Translations under genes and position numbers: made by a program | In this document: positions 26,955-34,825 of the stretch, piece by piece | How positions within the stretch are numbered: the stretch's first letter is position 1 | How the letters are laid out: each line of letters begins with the position of its first letter | Notes under the pieces: model-generated | The model's database searches: none | What the model was told of the DNA's origin: nothing | Seen by the model: only the letters and a program-made list of their open reading frames with translations | NCBI RefSeq assembly: GCF_029761915.1 | Contig: NZ_CP121695.1 | Location: forward strand, 6,725,501 to 6,789,500 | Direction: 5' to 3' | From: Bradyrhizobium sp. CB1650 | GTDB lineage: Bacteria > Pseudomonadota > Alphaproteobacteria > Rhizobiales > Xanthobacteraceae | DNA length: 64,000 bases

Positions 26955-27964
26955 CCTACTCGGATTTCAGACGCAGCAGGGTGCACAGCTTCGATACGGC
27001 TCCGAATGGCGCTCCGGCACGAACCGGAGTATCCGGGGCGTACGAGCGCGCCTTCACGGTCACGACCGTCTTCATCGACGGTAACCCGAGCGGAATGCGT
27101 TTGATCAAATCATGCGGCACGAGGCTTTCTGTCCTTGCCGCGCCGTTCTCCGAGCTCGCACGCGTGAAGGAGCACCTGTCGCCTTGGGATTTCGTCGTCT
27201 ACGTGATCGACGACCCCTCGCCCATCCCGGCCCAGCCGACTTACATCGGGGAGGGGGACGGCGAGCGGAGGTTCGGAGCGCAACTCGGCAACGCGGTCGG
27301 CGCCGCCACGCAGATCTACGTCGTCATTGCCGACGAAAGCACGTTCAACAAAATTACGGCCCCCTATGTCGAAGCGAGGCTGATCCAGGTCTGCACCGAC
27401 CTCAACGTTCCGCTCTCCAACTCCACCCAACCGTACGGGCGCGGCCTTCGCATCATCGACGACCTTGAACAACTGGTTGGCCACGCCGAAATGCTGCTGT
27501 TCGCGGCCGGCTTCACGCGTATCGACTTCGCGCGGAGGAACCCGCCCGCATTGCGCCATCGGCTTTCCGTAACCACGGACCTCGAGGAGATGGTCGCGAT
27601 GACCGACGAGGAGAAGACGATCGTTCCCGCAGAAGGCGTCGCATTCCGGCTCGATCGCCGCGATCTCCGCGTCGAGGGTTACAAGTGGAACGATCGGTTC
27701 TACGTGATGGCAGGTTCCGACTATGCACGTCGAACGCGGAGCAGCCTGTCGGAGGATCACAAGGCGCGACGCAGGCTGCTCGAAAACGAAAAATGGGTCG
27801 ATTCAGCCTCGGGCACGGCGGACAAGATGAAGTTGGGCGTGGGCTTCCACTGTCGCAGTGGTGCATTTGCCGCGAAGCTGCTGTCCGGGGAACATATCGA
27901 TGAGGACAGCTGGCTCGCGGTTGAGATGACAGCGAACGCGCCGAGCTGCGAGGCGCCGGCATGA
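26951..27964 (+). CDS. GIY-YIG nuclease-like protein with C-terminal DUF4357 domain
   Basis: The protein has 337 residues from ATG 26951; GTG 26981 or ATG 27095 could also start it. The N-terminal part (VFIDGNPSGMRLIKSCGTRL) matches the strand preceding GIY-YIG domains of this type. The nuclease core follows: FVVYVIDDPSP, PTYIGEGDGERRFGAQLGN and the catalytic-Glu region APYVEARLIQVC with PLSNSTQP. The C-terminal third (GVAFRLDRRD, FYVMAGSDYARRTRSSL, GFHCRSGAFAAKLLSGEHID) fits DUF4357. Its stop overlaps the ATPase start (ATGA), so the two are made together. The first Tyr motif is VVY rather than GIY. A DNA target is inferred from the fold. Confidence 0.75.
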   Translation: MSYSDFRRSRVHSFDTAPNGAPARTGVSGAYERAFTVTTVFIDGNPSGMRLIKSCGTRLSVLAAPFSELARVKEHLSPWDFVVYVIDDPSPIPAQPTYIGEGDGERRFGAQLGNAVGAATQIYVVIADESTFNKITAPYVEARLIQVCTDLNVPLSNSTQPYGRGLRIIDDLEQLVGHAEMLLFAAGFTRIDFARRNPPALRHRLSVTTDLEEMVAMTDEEKTIVPAEGVAFRLDRRDLRVEGYKWNDRFYVMAGSDYARRTRSSLSEDHKARRRLLENEKWVDSASGTADKMKLGVGFHCRSGAFAAKLLSGEHIDEDSWLAVEMTANAPSCEAPA

Positions 27965-30069
27965 ACCTGCGTGCCCTTGCCACGTCGACCAAGCCCCTAA
28001 GCGAGATGTTTCTCGACCGCGCCCGATGCGGCGCGGGGTTTTCGCGACTCGCACGATCCTTGCCCGTCTCGGAGGAGGACGATGATCGCGAGCACGCCTT
28101 CGAGAGCGATCTGCCTCATAACGCCAAGCCCTCCCCCGCATGTGCTCCCGACGTCGCCGCGCTTGCCATCCTCCTCGGTCGGGCATTCGAGGCCTCCCGG
28201 CACACGTTGGCCACGCTGTTGGAGCCCGACGCCGTCAACATCATCCAAGTGCATCATCTCGATCTGGTGAAGCCAGTGCGGCGCTTCCTGCGCCTTCTGT
28301 TGGCGAGCGACGCGTCCCTGGTCGACGGCGATAAACTCCCTGACCGTAGCCCCGCGACGGGAACGAGATCCTTGATCGTGTTCGGCGAGCACACCAAGTC
28401 GACGATCTCGGTTCAGGATGATGACGAGAGCGTCGCCATCGCCATGCGGCTCCGCTGCCCGGTGGTCGGCATCACAACTGCCTTCGGCCGGCTTCCAAGA
28501 GCCTTGGTCCGGCTTGCGGAGCATCGCGTCGTCGTTCCGCCCATCGACGCCGCAGTCGTGGCGGACGTGATCGAGGCCGTAACCGGGACCAAACCGAAGA
28601 CCGTCGACACCTCGATGGCGGCCCGCGTGACCATCAATGACCTCGCAATCGCCGTGCGCGACGACGTCGGCGCCGAGCGCTCGCTCGAACGTCTGAAACG
28701 TCTCGTCGAGCCGCAAGCCACCTACGACGTCCCGCCCCTCTCCGAACTGGCCGGACTCGGCGAGGCCAAGACCTACTGCATGGAGGTGGCCAATTCCATG
28801 CGCGCGTATCTCGCGGGTGAACGGCCTTGGAATGAAGCTCCGCATGGACTCCTCGTCAGCGGACCGCCCGGCACAGGGAAGACCTCACTGATGCGCTCGC
28901 TGGCCCGCGAGTTGCCGAATGTTCACTTTATCGCTACGAGCTACGCGCAGTGGCAGGCACATAAGAGTGGGCACCTCGGAGACGTCACCTCCTGCATCCG
29001 CGCAACGTTCTCAGAGGCATTTCAGCGTCGCCCGAGCATCGTCTATATCGATGAGTGCGACGTTCTGCCAGCGCGTGGCAGCGGCGGAAAGCATGATTCC
29101 TGGTTTACCGCGATCGTGACAACGCTGCTCGAGTGCATTCAGGGGTTCGATCAGGTCGAGGGCGTATTCGTGTGCGCATCTTGCAACGATCCCACGCGCC
29201 TCGATCCAGCGCTCACGCGAGCCGGGCGGCTGGATCATCATATCAGAGTCGAGTTGCCCGATGTCGCCGGGCTGATGGGCATTTTCCGAACACATCTGCG
29301 CTCCGACTGCGCCGGTGCCGACTTGCGCGAGGCGGCGCTCGCCGCACGCGGACATAGCGGCGCCGACGTGGAAAAGTGGGTCCGAATGGCCCGTCAGGCG
29401 GCACGCAAGATCGGCAGGCACGTGACGGTGGAGGATGTTGTCGCCGCTGTCCGCGGCGGTGAGCCGGACTTGCCGGCGGATCTTCGCCTTTGCATCGCCT
29501 ACCACGAAGCCGGTCATGCGATCGCACATCTCACGCTTGGCACGGCCACGCCCAAATCGCTTTCGATCGGCGGTGACGGCGGTCGCGCTGAGAGTAGGGC
29601 CGGACGACCGCAACTTCCCACGCGCGACTACCTCGAGAAGCTTCTTATGACGATCCTGGCTGGGCGGGCGGCAGAACAGCTGAAGTTCGGCGAGGCGACG
29701 ACCGGCGCGGGCGGAACGTCCGCCGAGAGCGATCTAGTCCGCGCGACCAGCTTGGCACTGCGAATTGAGACAGCATACGGTTACGGACACACCGGCCTCG
29801 TGACGCTCGCGGAAGGACAGCTCGGTGACGGTTACCTGCTCATGACCGATCCCCTCCGCTCGGCCACCAACGAAACACTGATGCGCGCATACGCTAAGTC
29901 GCTGTCGATCCTGGAGCAGAACAGCCAGGCATTGGATGCCCTCGCAAAAGCGCTGTTCGCCGGTGGTTATCTCGATCAATCCGAGATCGCCGCGGTCATC
30001 GCGACACATCCGCTTGTGCCGGCGATCCCGGATTTCGCTCGGGCGATGACCACGCCACCGCCTGACTAG
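27961..30069 (+). CDS. soluble FtsH-like AAA+ ATPase with M41 zinc peptidase domain
   Basis: The 702-residue protein has an N-terminal region (1 to about 250) of unknown fold, containing SLIVFGEHTKSTISV. The AAA+ module follows: Walker A GPPGTGKT (301-308), Walker B IVYIDECD (Asp364, Glu365), sensor CNDPTRLDPAL and arginine-finger region RAGRLDHH. The peptidase has HEAGH (515-519) and the third zinc-ligand candidate Asp591 in AESDLVRAT. Unlike housekeeping FtsH, it has no obvious membrane segment, so it should act in the cytoplasm. It sits between two nuclease genes and could unfold or degrade a protein that controls them. Confidence 0.85.
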   Translation: MNLRALATSTKPLSEMFLDRARCGAGFSRLARSLPVSEEDDDREHAFESDLPHNAKPSPACAPDVAALAILLGRAFEASRHTLATLLEPDAVNIIQVHHLDLVKPVRRFLRLLLASDASLVDGDKLPDRSPATGTRSLIVFGEHTKSTISVQDDDESVAIAMRLRCPVVGITTAFGRLPRALVRLAEHRVVVPPIDAAVVADVIEAVTGTKPKTVDTSMAARVTINDLAIAVRDDVGAERSLERLKRLVEPQATYDVPPLSELAGLGEAKTYCMEVANSMRAYLAGERPWNEAPHGLLVSGPPGTGKTSLMRSLARELPNVHFIATSYAQWQAHKSGHLGDVTSCIRATFSEAFQRRPSIVYIDECDVLPARGSGGKHDSWFTAIVTTLLECIQGFDQVEGVFVCASCNDPTRLDPALTRAGRLDHHIRVELPDVAGLMGIFRTHLRSDCAGADLREAALAARGHSGADVEKWVRMARQAARKIGRHVTVEDVVAAVRGGEPDLPADLRLCIAYHEAGHAIAHLTLGTATPKSLSIGGDGGRAESRAGRPQLPTRDYLEKLLMTILAGRAAEQLKFGEATTGAGGTSAESDLVRATSLALRIETAYGYGHTGLVTLAEGQLGDGYLLMTDPLRSATNETLMRAYAKSLSILEQNSQALDALAKALFAGGYLDQSEIAAVIATHPLVPAIPDFARAMTTPPPD

Positions 30070-30128
30070 GTATAGCTCCCCGCGCAGCCACACGCATGAT
30101 GCGTTCAAGCGAACTTAAGAGAAAGAAC

Positions 30129-31016
30129 ATGGAAAGCGGAGCCAACGAGATCTTGGCGAGGCAACTGGAGGCGAGCGGGCAATACAAGGTGCTGCGTCGC
30201 ATAGTGCCGCATTCCGCGGGTTTTCGTCCCGACAGCGGCAGGAAAATTGGCGTCGTGCTCGACGTCGAGACCACGGGGCTCGATACCCTTCGCGACGAAG
30301 TCATCGAACTCGCCATGCTCAAGTTCGCCTATTCGGACGATGATCGTATCCTTGGACTCGTCGATGTGTTTCAGGCTCTGCAGGAACCATCATCCCCTAT
30401 CGATCCCAAGATCACTGCGCTGACCCGCATCACCAACGAGATGGTGAAAGGCCAGGCGATCGATCCGCAGGCGGTCGATCGTTTCGTGACCGACAGCAAC
30501 GTGATTCTTGCGCACAACGGCGATTTCGACCGAAAGTTTGCAGAACGGTCCTGGCCTGTGTTTGCCCAGAAACCTTGGGCCTGTTCGTCGAGCGGCATCG
30601 CGTGGAGAGAGTATGGCTTTGCGAGCGCGAAGCTCGATCAATTGTTGGCAGCTTATGGCCTGTTTTACGATGCCCATCGAGCGACCGACGACTGCCAGGC
30701 TTTGCTGACTTTGCTGGATCTGGCGCTTCCACGTGTTTCGGCAACCATTCTCGCGAGCGTGCTTGAGCGCGCACGGCGCAAGACCATCCGGATTTGGGCA
30801 CAGCGCGCGCCATTCGACTTGAAGGAGACTCTGAAGCGCCGCAATTACCGATGGAATGACGGTACGGACGGACGACCCAAATCCTGGTATCGAGACATCG
30901 AAGAAGAGACGCTGGAGTCCGAACTGCGTTTCCTCGAAAGCGAGATCTATCAGTTCGACGCAGACATTCTTCGACAGGAATTCACGGCGCTGGACCGCTA
31001 CTCGAACCGAATTTAG
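30129..31016 (+). CDS. DnaQ-like 3'-5' exonuclease (DEDDh) with extra C-terminal domain
   Basis: The protein has 295 residues from ATG 30129; ATG 30096 is an alternative. The exonuclease core (about 40-200) has all acidic residues: Asp45 and Glu47 in VLDVETTGLD, Asp132 in HNGDFDRKF, and His183 with Asp187 in HRATDDCQA. A C-terminal part of about 90 residues (KTIRIWAQRAPFDLKETLKRRNYRWNDG) resembles the substrate-binding domain seen after some bacterial DnaQ-like enzymes. It begins 59 bases after the ATPase stop and is the third gene of the operon. It would degrade DNA or RNA from the 3' end. It converges on the second XRE gene. Confidence 0.82.
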   Translation: MESGANEILARQLEASGQYKVLRRIVPHSAGFRPDSGRKIGVVLDVETTGLDTLRDEVIELAMLKFAYSDDDRILGLVDVFQALQEPSSPIDPKITALTRITNEMVKGQAIDPQAVDRFVTDSNVILAHNGDFDRKFAERSWPVFAQKPWACSSSGIAWREYGFASAKLDQLLAAYGLFYDAHRATDDCQALLTLLDLALPRVSATILASVLERARRKTIRIWAQRAPFDLKETLKRRNYRWNDGTDGRPKSWYRDIEEETLESELRFLESEIYQFDADILRQEFTALDRYSNRI

Positions 31017-31055
31017 CCGCTGCGGAAACTGGGTGTTATCAGAACCGTGGCCGGC

Positions 31056-31292
31056 TTAGGAGCGAATGCCTCGCACTCGGATCCCACTCGCCTTGCTTCC
31101 ATCGAATAAAAAATCAACGCCTCGCGCTTCAAACGCAGTCCGGATTTTTTCGAGCGTCCGATCCGTCGCTCCCTGAAACCCGCTTTCAATGCGGTGAATG
31201 GTTCGCACCTCAACCTTCGCCGCGTCGGCGAGTTCTTGCTGCGAGATGGCAAGCCAGGCTCGAGCAGCGCGGATTTGTTCTACAGAAATCAT
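31056..31292 (-). CDS. small XRE-family helix-turn-helix regulator
   Basis: The 78-residue protein is almost all DNA-binding domain: EQIRAARAWLAISQQELADAAKVEVRTIHRIESGFQGA. A short C-terminal helix follows (KIRTAFEARGVDFLFDGS), the arrangement also seen in the XRE protein at 26594. It reads towards the exonuclease gene, closing the locus. Upstream of its ATG is an AT-rich stretch with the inverted repeat TGTCA-N7-TGACA, a likely operator. It may be an autoregulated second repressor for the nuclease operon or a control for the genes to its right. Confidence 0.85.
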   Translation of the reverse strand: MISVEQIRAARAWLAISQQELADAAKVEVRTIHRIESGFQGATDRTLEKIRTAFEARGVDFLFDGSKASGIRVRGIRS

Positions 31293-31317
31293 ACTGACTA
31301 CTCTATTAAGATTAATT

Positions 31318-31334
31318 TGTCATATCAACTGACA
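31318..31334. promoter_or_regulatory. inverted repeat TGTCA-N7-TGACA, candidate operator
   Basis: The repeat lies 25 bases upstream of the small XRE gene in an unusually AT-rich segment, where its promoter must be. Arms of five bases with a seven-base spacer fit a dimeric XRE regulator, but the site is short and unproven. Confidence 0.4.
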
Positions 31335-31442
31335 TTTTTGCCACGACGTGAGAATAACGTCCTGACTTTGAGAAAAGTCTGACTAGACGGACCACGGGGC
31401 GTGTCAGCTCCGCGAAGGCGTCGTCAAGGAAAGGACGTTGTT

Positions 31443-32045
31443 TTGAAGGACATGACCAAGACGCCCGGGCGCGGCGGCAAGACCACGGTCGGGATTTGCA
31501 GCGGAGATGAATGCCACGCCGAACTCCACGGCGGCGAAATTCCTCTTCCTACCCTCCAAGATCAGGCGTGGAAGTTCACGACTGCCCGTCCGTGGCCGTT
31601 CAACCCGAACGACAGCACGCCGGTGACCTGGTGGCGGAAGCTGCCTGCGCACGCCTTTTGCGAACAGGAGCGCGTGCAGATCAGCGAGACGCTCCGCCAC
31701 GTCGACGTACTTCACGGCGGTGACGAACTTCGTGCAGCCCTGAATGGCGATGTCGCTGCCGCCATCGCCACGGCGCTTGCGTTGATGCCGATCGAGAACA
31801 TCGATTTTCACACCGACATCACGATGACCTCGCTGCTGCGCTGCGCGCTCAACGGCGAGGCGGCCGCTGCGCTGGTCTTGGCGCAGATCGTGGGGCTTAC
31901 GAACCTCGGCCATGCCTTGACGAGAGAACTTTCGGTTTCGTGGATCGGGGGGGTTCCGGCACTCCGCCGAACCCACGAAATTCGCCGAAGCCGGCGCCGT
32001 GGTTTTGTCGGCGTTGAAGGCGCACGAGTCCGGAGCGAAGGCTGA
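31443..32045 (+). CDS. hypothetical protein with a frameshift in a poly-G run
   Basis: The best ribosome site (AAGGAAAGGA) favours TTG 31443; GTG 31401 is also open. The central part (QDQAWKFTTARPWPFNPND, then TPVTWWRKLPAHAFCEQE) is soluble and rich in Trp and His, and I do not recognise it. After ELSVSWIGG the frame crosses seven G residues (31947-31953) and turns into basic, repetitive sequence. With one G fewer, the protein would continue FRHSAEPTKFAEAGAVVLSA and end at 32061, which looks far more natural. The gene may be broken, subject to slippage, or misread. It is the first gene right of the nuclease locus. Confidence 0.55.
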   Translation: MKDMTKTPGRGGKTTVGICSGDECHAELHGGEIPLPTLQDQAWKFTTARPWPFNPNDSTPVTWWRKLPAHAFCEQERVQISETLRHVDVLHGGDELRAALNGDVAAAIATALALMPIENIDFHTDITMTSLLRCALNGEAAAALVLAQIVGLTNLGHALTRELSVSWIGGVPALRRTHEIRRSRRRGFVGVEGARVRSEG

Positions 32046-32194
32046 CTATTTTTCGAACTGAATTGACCTTTTGCGCGTTCGCCTCTAGCCGAACCAAGAA
32101 CGCCTTGAGGGCGTAGAAAATTGCCTGCTTCAGGCCGGGTCAGGTCGCTCCCGAACCGGAAGGAATGACTCTGTCCCCCTATAGGCCTAGCGCG

Positions 32195-32341
32195 GTAACG
32201 GTGAATTCGAGAAAAGTAACGTTCAATTCCGAGTTCTGAAACGAAGGATTTGAGACCGACGCTCCCAAATCAAGCGTTACTTTTCGAGAATTGAACGTTA
32301 CTTTTCCCTAAATTAAGCGTTACATTTTGGGGGAAGTAACG
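32195..32341. repeat. iteron-like array of six GTAACG motifs
   Basis: GTAACG occurs at 32195, 32216 and 32336, and its complement at 32275, 32296 and 32318. Spacing within groups is 21, 21, 22 and 18 bases, close to two helical turns. Two copies extend to a 19-bp inverted pair with consensus GAAAAGTAACGTTCAATTC (32211-32229 and 32288-32306). No gene crosses the array. The arrangement suits an origin, a partition site or a multi-site operator. Nothing else was recognised in 32062-32529. Confidence 0.65.
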
Positions 32342-32529
32342 GGGGGTGTCGGCAAATCCTTGCCTACTTCGGTTCCTACAATGCTCCCTACGATGTCCTC
32401 TAAAAATCAAATAGGGGCTCCGGTCGTTCTCGATAACCCTGCTCGCGGGGCTCTTCGCAAGCCAGGTCGGATTTCCAACCCGCTCGGACGACATCTGGCG
32501 GCAATTTATCCATCAAATTTAGAGCTGCG

Positions 32530-33150
32530 CTACAGCAAGTTTTTCGGCAACATGTCTGCAGCCGCCGTTTGCGGATGCTGTCGTTCGAGACCACGCTGAA
32601 GTTCATCGCAAAGCGCTATGATCGCGCGCTTCGTGCCTCTGCGCAGAAAACGCTCGAGGTCACCGATGTTGCGCGGATCAAGCGCATCGATCAGGCGATC
32701 AGCAAGATCAGCGACGTCACTGCCATCATGGCCGGATGAGGGCACCGGCTTGCTCTTCGCGAGACGGCGTTGCACGTCGTTGAAGCTGGGAATCTTGCCG
32801 CCACGGACCTCGCCCATGATCGCTTCTACGACGTCGGCCGGGGCCGACTTGGCCGCCATTTTGTACGCCGTCCGAGCCGGAATCTTTGCAAGGTCCGACG
32901 GCGGATAAACTTTCGCCAGATCTGAAAGAGCGAGATAGTTTTCTGCGCTGCGGGGCTCAATTCCCACCTTATCCAGGCAGTATTGGCCGAACGCACCATG
33001 TTCGAGTTTGCTCTTTGCGGCTCTTAGCAAGTCGCCGATTTCGATCACGAGCGAAGTCGCATTGGGGATAAGATCGCGCAAACGCCCGGCAATCTCTCGC
33101 AGAGCGTCAGCATCAGACGGTGGAAGGCTTGAGTAATCGAAGGTGGCCAT
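32530..33150 (-). CDS. DUF3102-like protein of a mobile or plasmid-like region
   Basis: The protein has 206 residues from ATG 33150 (GAGG upstream); the frame extends to 33183. The N-terminal half (LREIAGRLRDLIPNATSLVI, EIGDLLRAAKSKLEHGAFGQY, VGIEPRSAENYLALSDLA) resembles DUF3102, a domain found on phages, plasmids and integrative elements. The C-terminal half is helical and charged. It starts about 170 bases left of a perfect 25-base palindrome and ends about 190 bases right of the iteron-like array, so it could be a DNA-binding partner of either. Function is unknown. Confidence 0.65.
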   Translation of the reverse strand: MATFDYSSLPPSDADALREIAGRLRDLIPNATSLVIEIGDLLRAAKSKLEHGAFGQYCLDKVGIEPRSAENYLALSDLAKVYPPSDLAKIPARTAYKMAAKSAPADVVEAIMGEVRGGKIPSFNDVQRRLAKSKPVPSSGHDGSDVADLADRLIDALDPRNIGDLERFLRRGTKRAIIALCDELQRGLERQHPQTAAADMLPKNLL

Positions 33151-33319
33151 CGCGGCAAAACCTCTCGTTGCGCCTTTTTGCACCGCAGCAAACCACGGTC
33201 ACTCGCAAAGCAGGCAATGAAGGGGACGACGCGCCAACGACACCACGATGAGCAACACCGCGCGGCAAGCGGTGGCCTATCGCAAGCCTGCCGAAGGAAT
33301 CTCCCGGTGGCAAGGACTA

Positions 33320-33344
33320 AAATGCGAAACGCCGTTTCGCATTT
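33320..33344. promoter_or_regulatory. perfect palindrome with 12-bp arms
   Basis: The arms AAATGCGAAACG and its complement flank a single C. It lies upstream of the DUF3102-like gene in a region without genes (33184-33500). An operator or centromere-like site is possible. A terminator is unlikely because no T tract follows. Confidence 0.5.
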
Positions 33345-33500
33345 GCGCGCGTCAATGTTCGGCGGCGAGGCTCTGGGACCAAGCGAGCCATGGCGCCGTT
33401 GGAAGCGCTATGGCGCTGGATCTCAAGTCACTCTTTGTCTGGTCGGCGTAATCTAACGTAGCGCGATATACATACTAAAAGCTCACGAAATGCCGGGCCC

Positions 33501-33674
33501 AGTCGCGCGCCCGAACTGAAGACCAGGCTCGTCCAGGCCCTTTGGAAGATGTTTCAGGACAAGACCGGAATCTCCGACAGCAATCTCTCTGTGGCGCTCC
33601 AGGAAGTTTCGTCCAGCCAGGCGATGGCGAATGGTGCTATCATGCGGGAAGTCGGGCATGAGCAAGCGCGGTGA
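33501..33674 (+). pseudogene. tautomerase-family remnant
   Basis: An open stretch reads ELKTRLVQALWKMFQDKTGI followed by SDSNLSVALQEVSSSQAMANG and ends with TGA at 33672-33674. This resembles the second half of small tautomerases, after the catalytic N-terminal Pro. No start codon with a ribosome site and no catalytic Pro are present upstream, so it is read as a fragment. It lies about 100 bases before the HlyD gene. Confidence 0.5.
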
Positions 33675-33772
33675 CGATTCATCGCGGCCTGCGAGCCGGC
33701 AAGATACCGAGACTTTCGGCCTGACGGCAACGACAGAGAAACAGCAATTGCTGTAGCGGAAGGACGTTTGGC

Positions 33773-34825
33773 ATGGACATGCCGTCCGTAGATGAGAAAG
33801 AGCAGAGCACGCCAAGCGAGGCAAAGGCGGAAGCTACGCGCAATCCGACGCGGGTGCCGTCAATTATCGTCGGCCTCGTCGCAATGGGCGTCGTAGCCCT
33901 TTCGACCTTTTACCTCTTGCGACCGGAGCCGCTGCTCGTGCAGGGCGAAGTCGACGCGACCCGGCTGGACATCGCGGCGCGCGTCGACGGCAGGGTCAAG
34001 GAGATACCGGTCCAGCGCGGGCAGAACGTTGCTGCGCAGGCCGTGCTGGTGCGGATCGACAATCCCGAGACAATCGCGAAACACGACCAGATGAAGGCGG
34101 CAAAGGTCGTTGCGGACGCCCAGCTCGCCAATGTCCTGGTCGGAACGCGCGTCGAAACCATCGCCGCGCGCAAGGCGGAAATGGAGCGCGCGCAGGCCGC
34201 GGTGGTGCTGGCGCAGAAGACCTTCGACCGCACGCGGACCCTGACCGAGCAGGGCAACGCGCCACAGGCCCGCCTCGACCAGGTGACCGATGCCCTGCAC
34301 GAGAGCGAGCGCGCGGTCGATCAGGCCAAATCGGCCTACGAGCAGGCGGTCAACGGCTACACGAAGGAGGAACGGGCGATCGCGAAGGCCAACGTCGAGA
34401 AAACCGATGCCGACATCCAGAGTGTCCAATCCATCATCGACCAACTCGTTGTCTATGCCCCGGTCGCCTCGCAAGTCTATCAATGCAACATCGAGCCGGG
34501 CGAATATGTGTCCCCCGGCGTGCCACTCGTAACTCTGATAGACCTGGGCGACGTCTGGGTTCACTTCGATCTCCGCGAGGACCTCGTCAAGAGCCTGAAG
34601 GTCGGCGACCGTTTCGATGTCCGCATTCCCGCGCTCGACGACCGCCGCGTCACCGTCGAGGTCAAGCTGATCGCGACCAAGGGCGAATATGCGAGCTGGC
34701 GGGCCACCCGCGCCTCGGGCGATTTTGATCTGCGCACGTTCTCGATCCGCGCCTATCCCGTGACGCCGGTGCCCGAGCTGCGGCCGGGGATGAGCGCCTA
34801 TCTCGACTGGCGGTCGCGGCAATGA
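33773..34825 (+). CDS. HlyD-family membrane fusion protein (first)
   Basis: The 350-residue protein follows GGAAGGA. A single membrane anchor (about 29-49) is followed by a lipoyl half LDIAARVDGRVKEIPVQRGQNV, a coiled-coil hairpin with KAEMERAQAAVVLAQKTFDR (about 115-215), the second lipoyl half VYAPVASQVYQCNIEPGEYV and a beta-barrel. It is type-I or ABC-2 exporter related. Its last four bases overlap the permease start. A second HlyD protein is encoded after the permease, so two fusion proteins serve one exporter or the two halves of its permease. Cargo unknown. Confidence 0.88.
   Translation: MDMPSVDEKEQSTPSEAKAEATRNPTRVPSIIVGLVAMGVVALSTFYLLRPEPLLVQGEVDATRLDIAARVDGRVKEIPVQRGQNVAAQAVLVRIDNPETIAKHDQMKAAKVVADAQLANVLVGTRVETIAARKAEMERAQAAVVLAQKTFDRTRTLTEQGNAPQARLDQVTDALHESERAVDQAKSAYEQAVNGYTKEERAIAKANVEKTDADIQSVQSIIDQLVVYAPVASQVYQCNIEPGEYVSPGVPLVTLIDLGDVWVHFDLREDLVKSLKVGDRFDVRIPALDDRRVTVEVKLIATKGEYASWRATRASGDFDLRTFSIRAYPVTPVPELRPGMSAYLDWRSRQ

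Noticed and set aside
32195..32341. Possible CRISPR array
   Set aside because: The repeated core is only six bases, in both orientations, with no constant spacer length.
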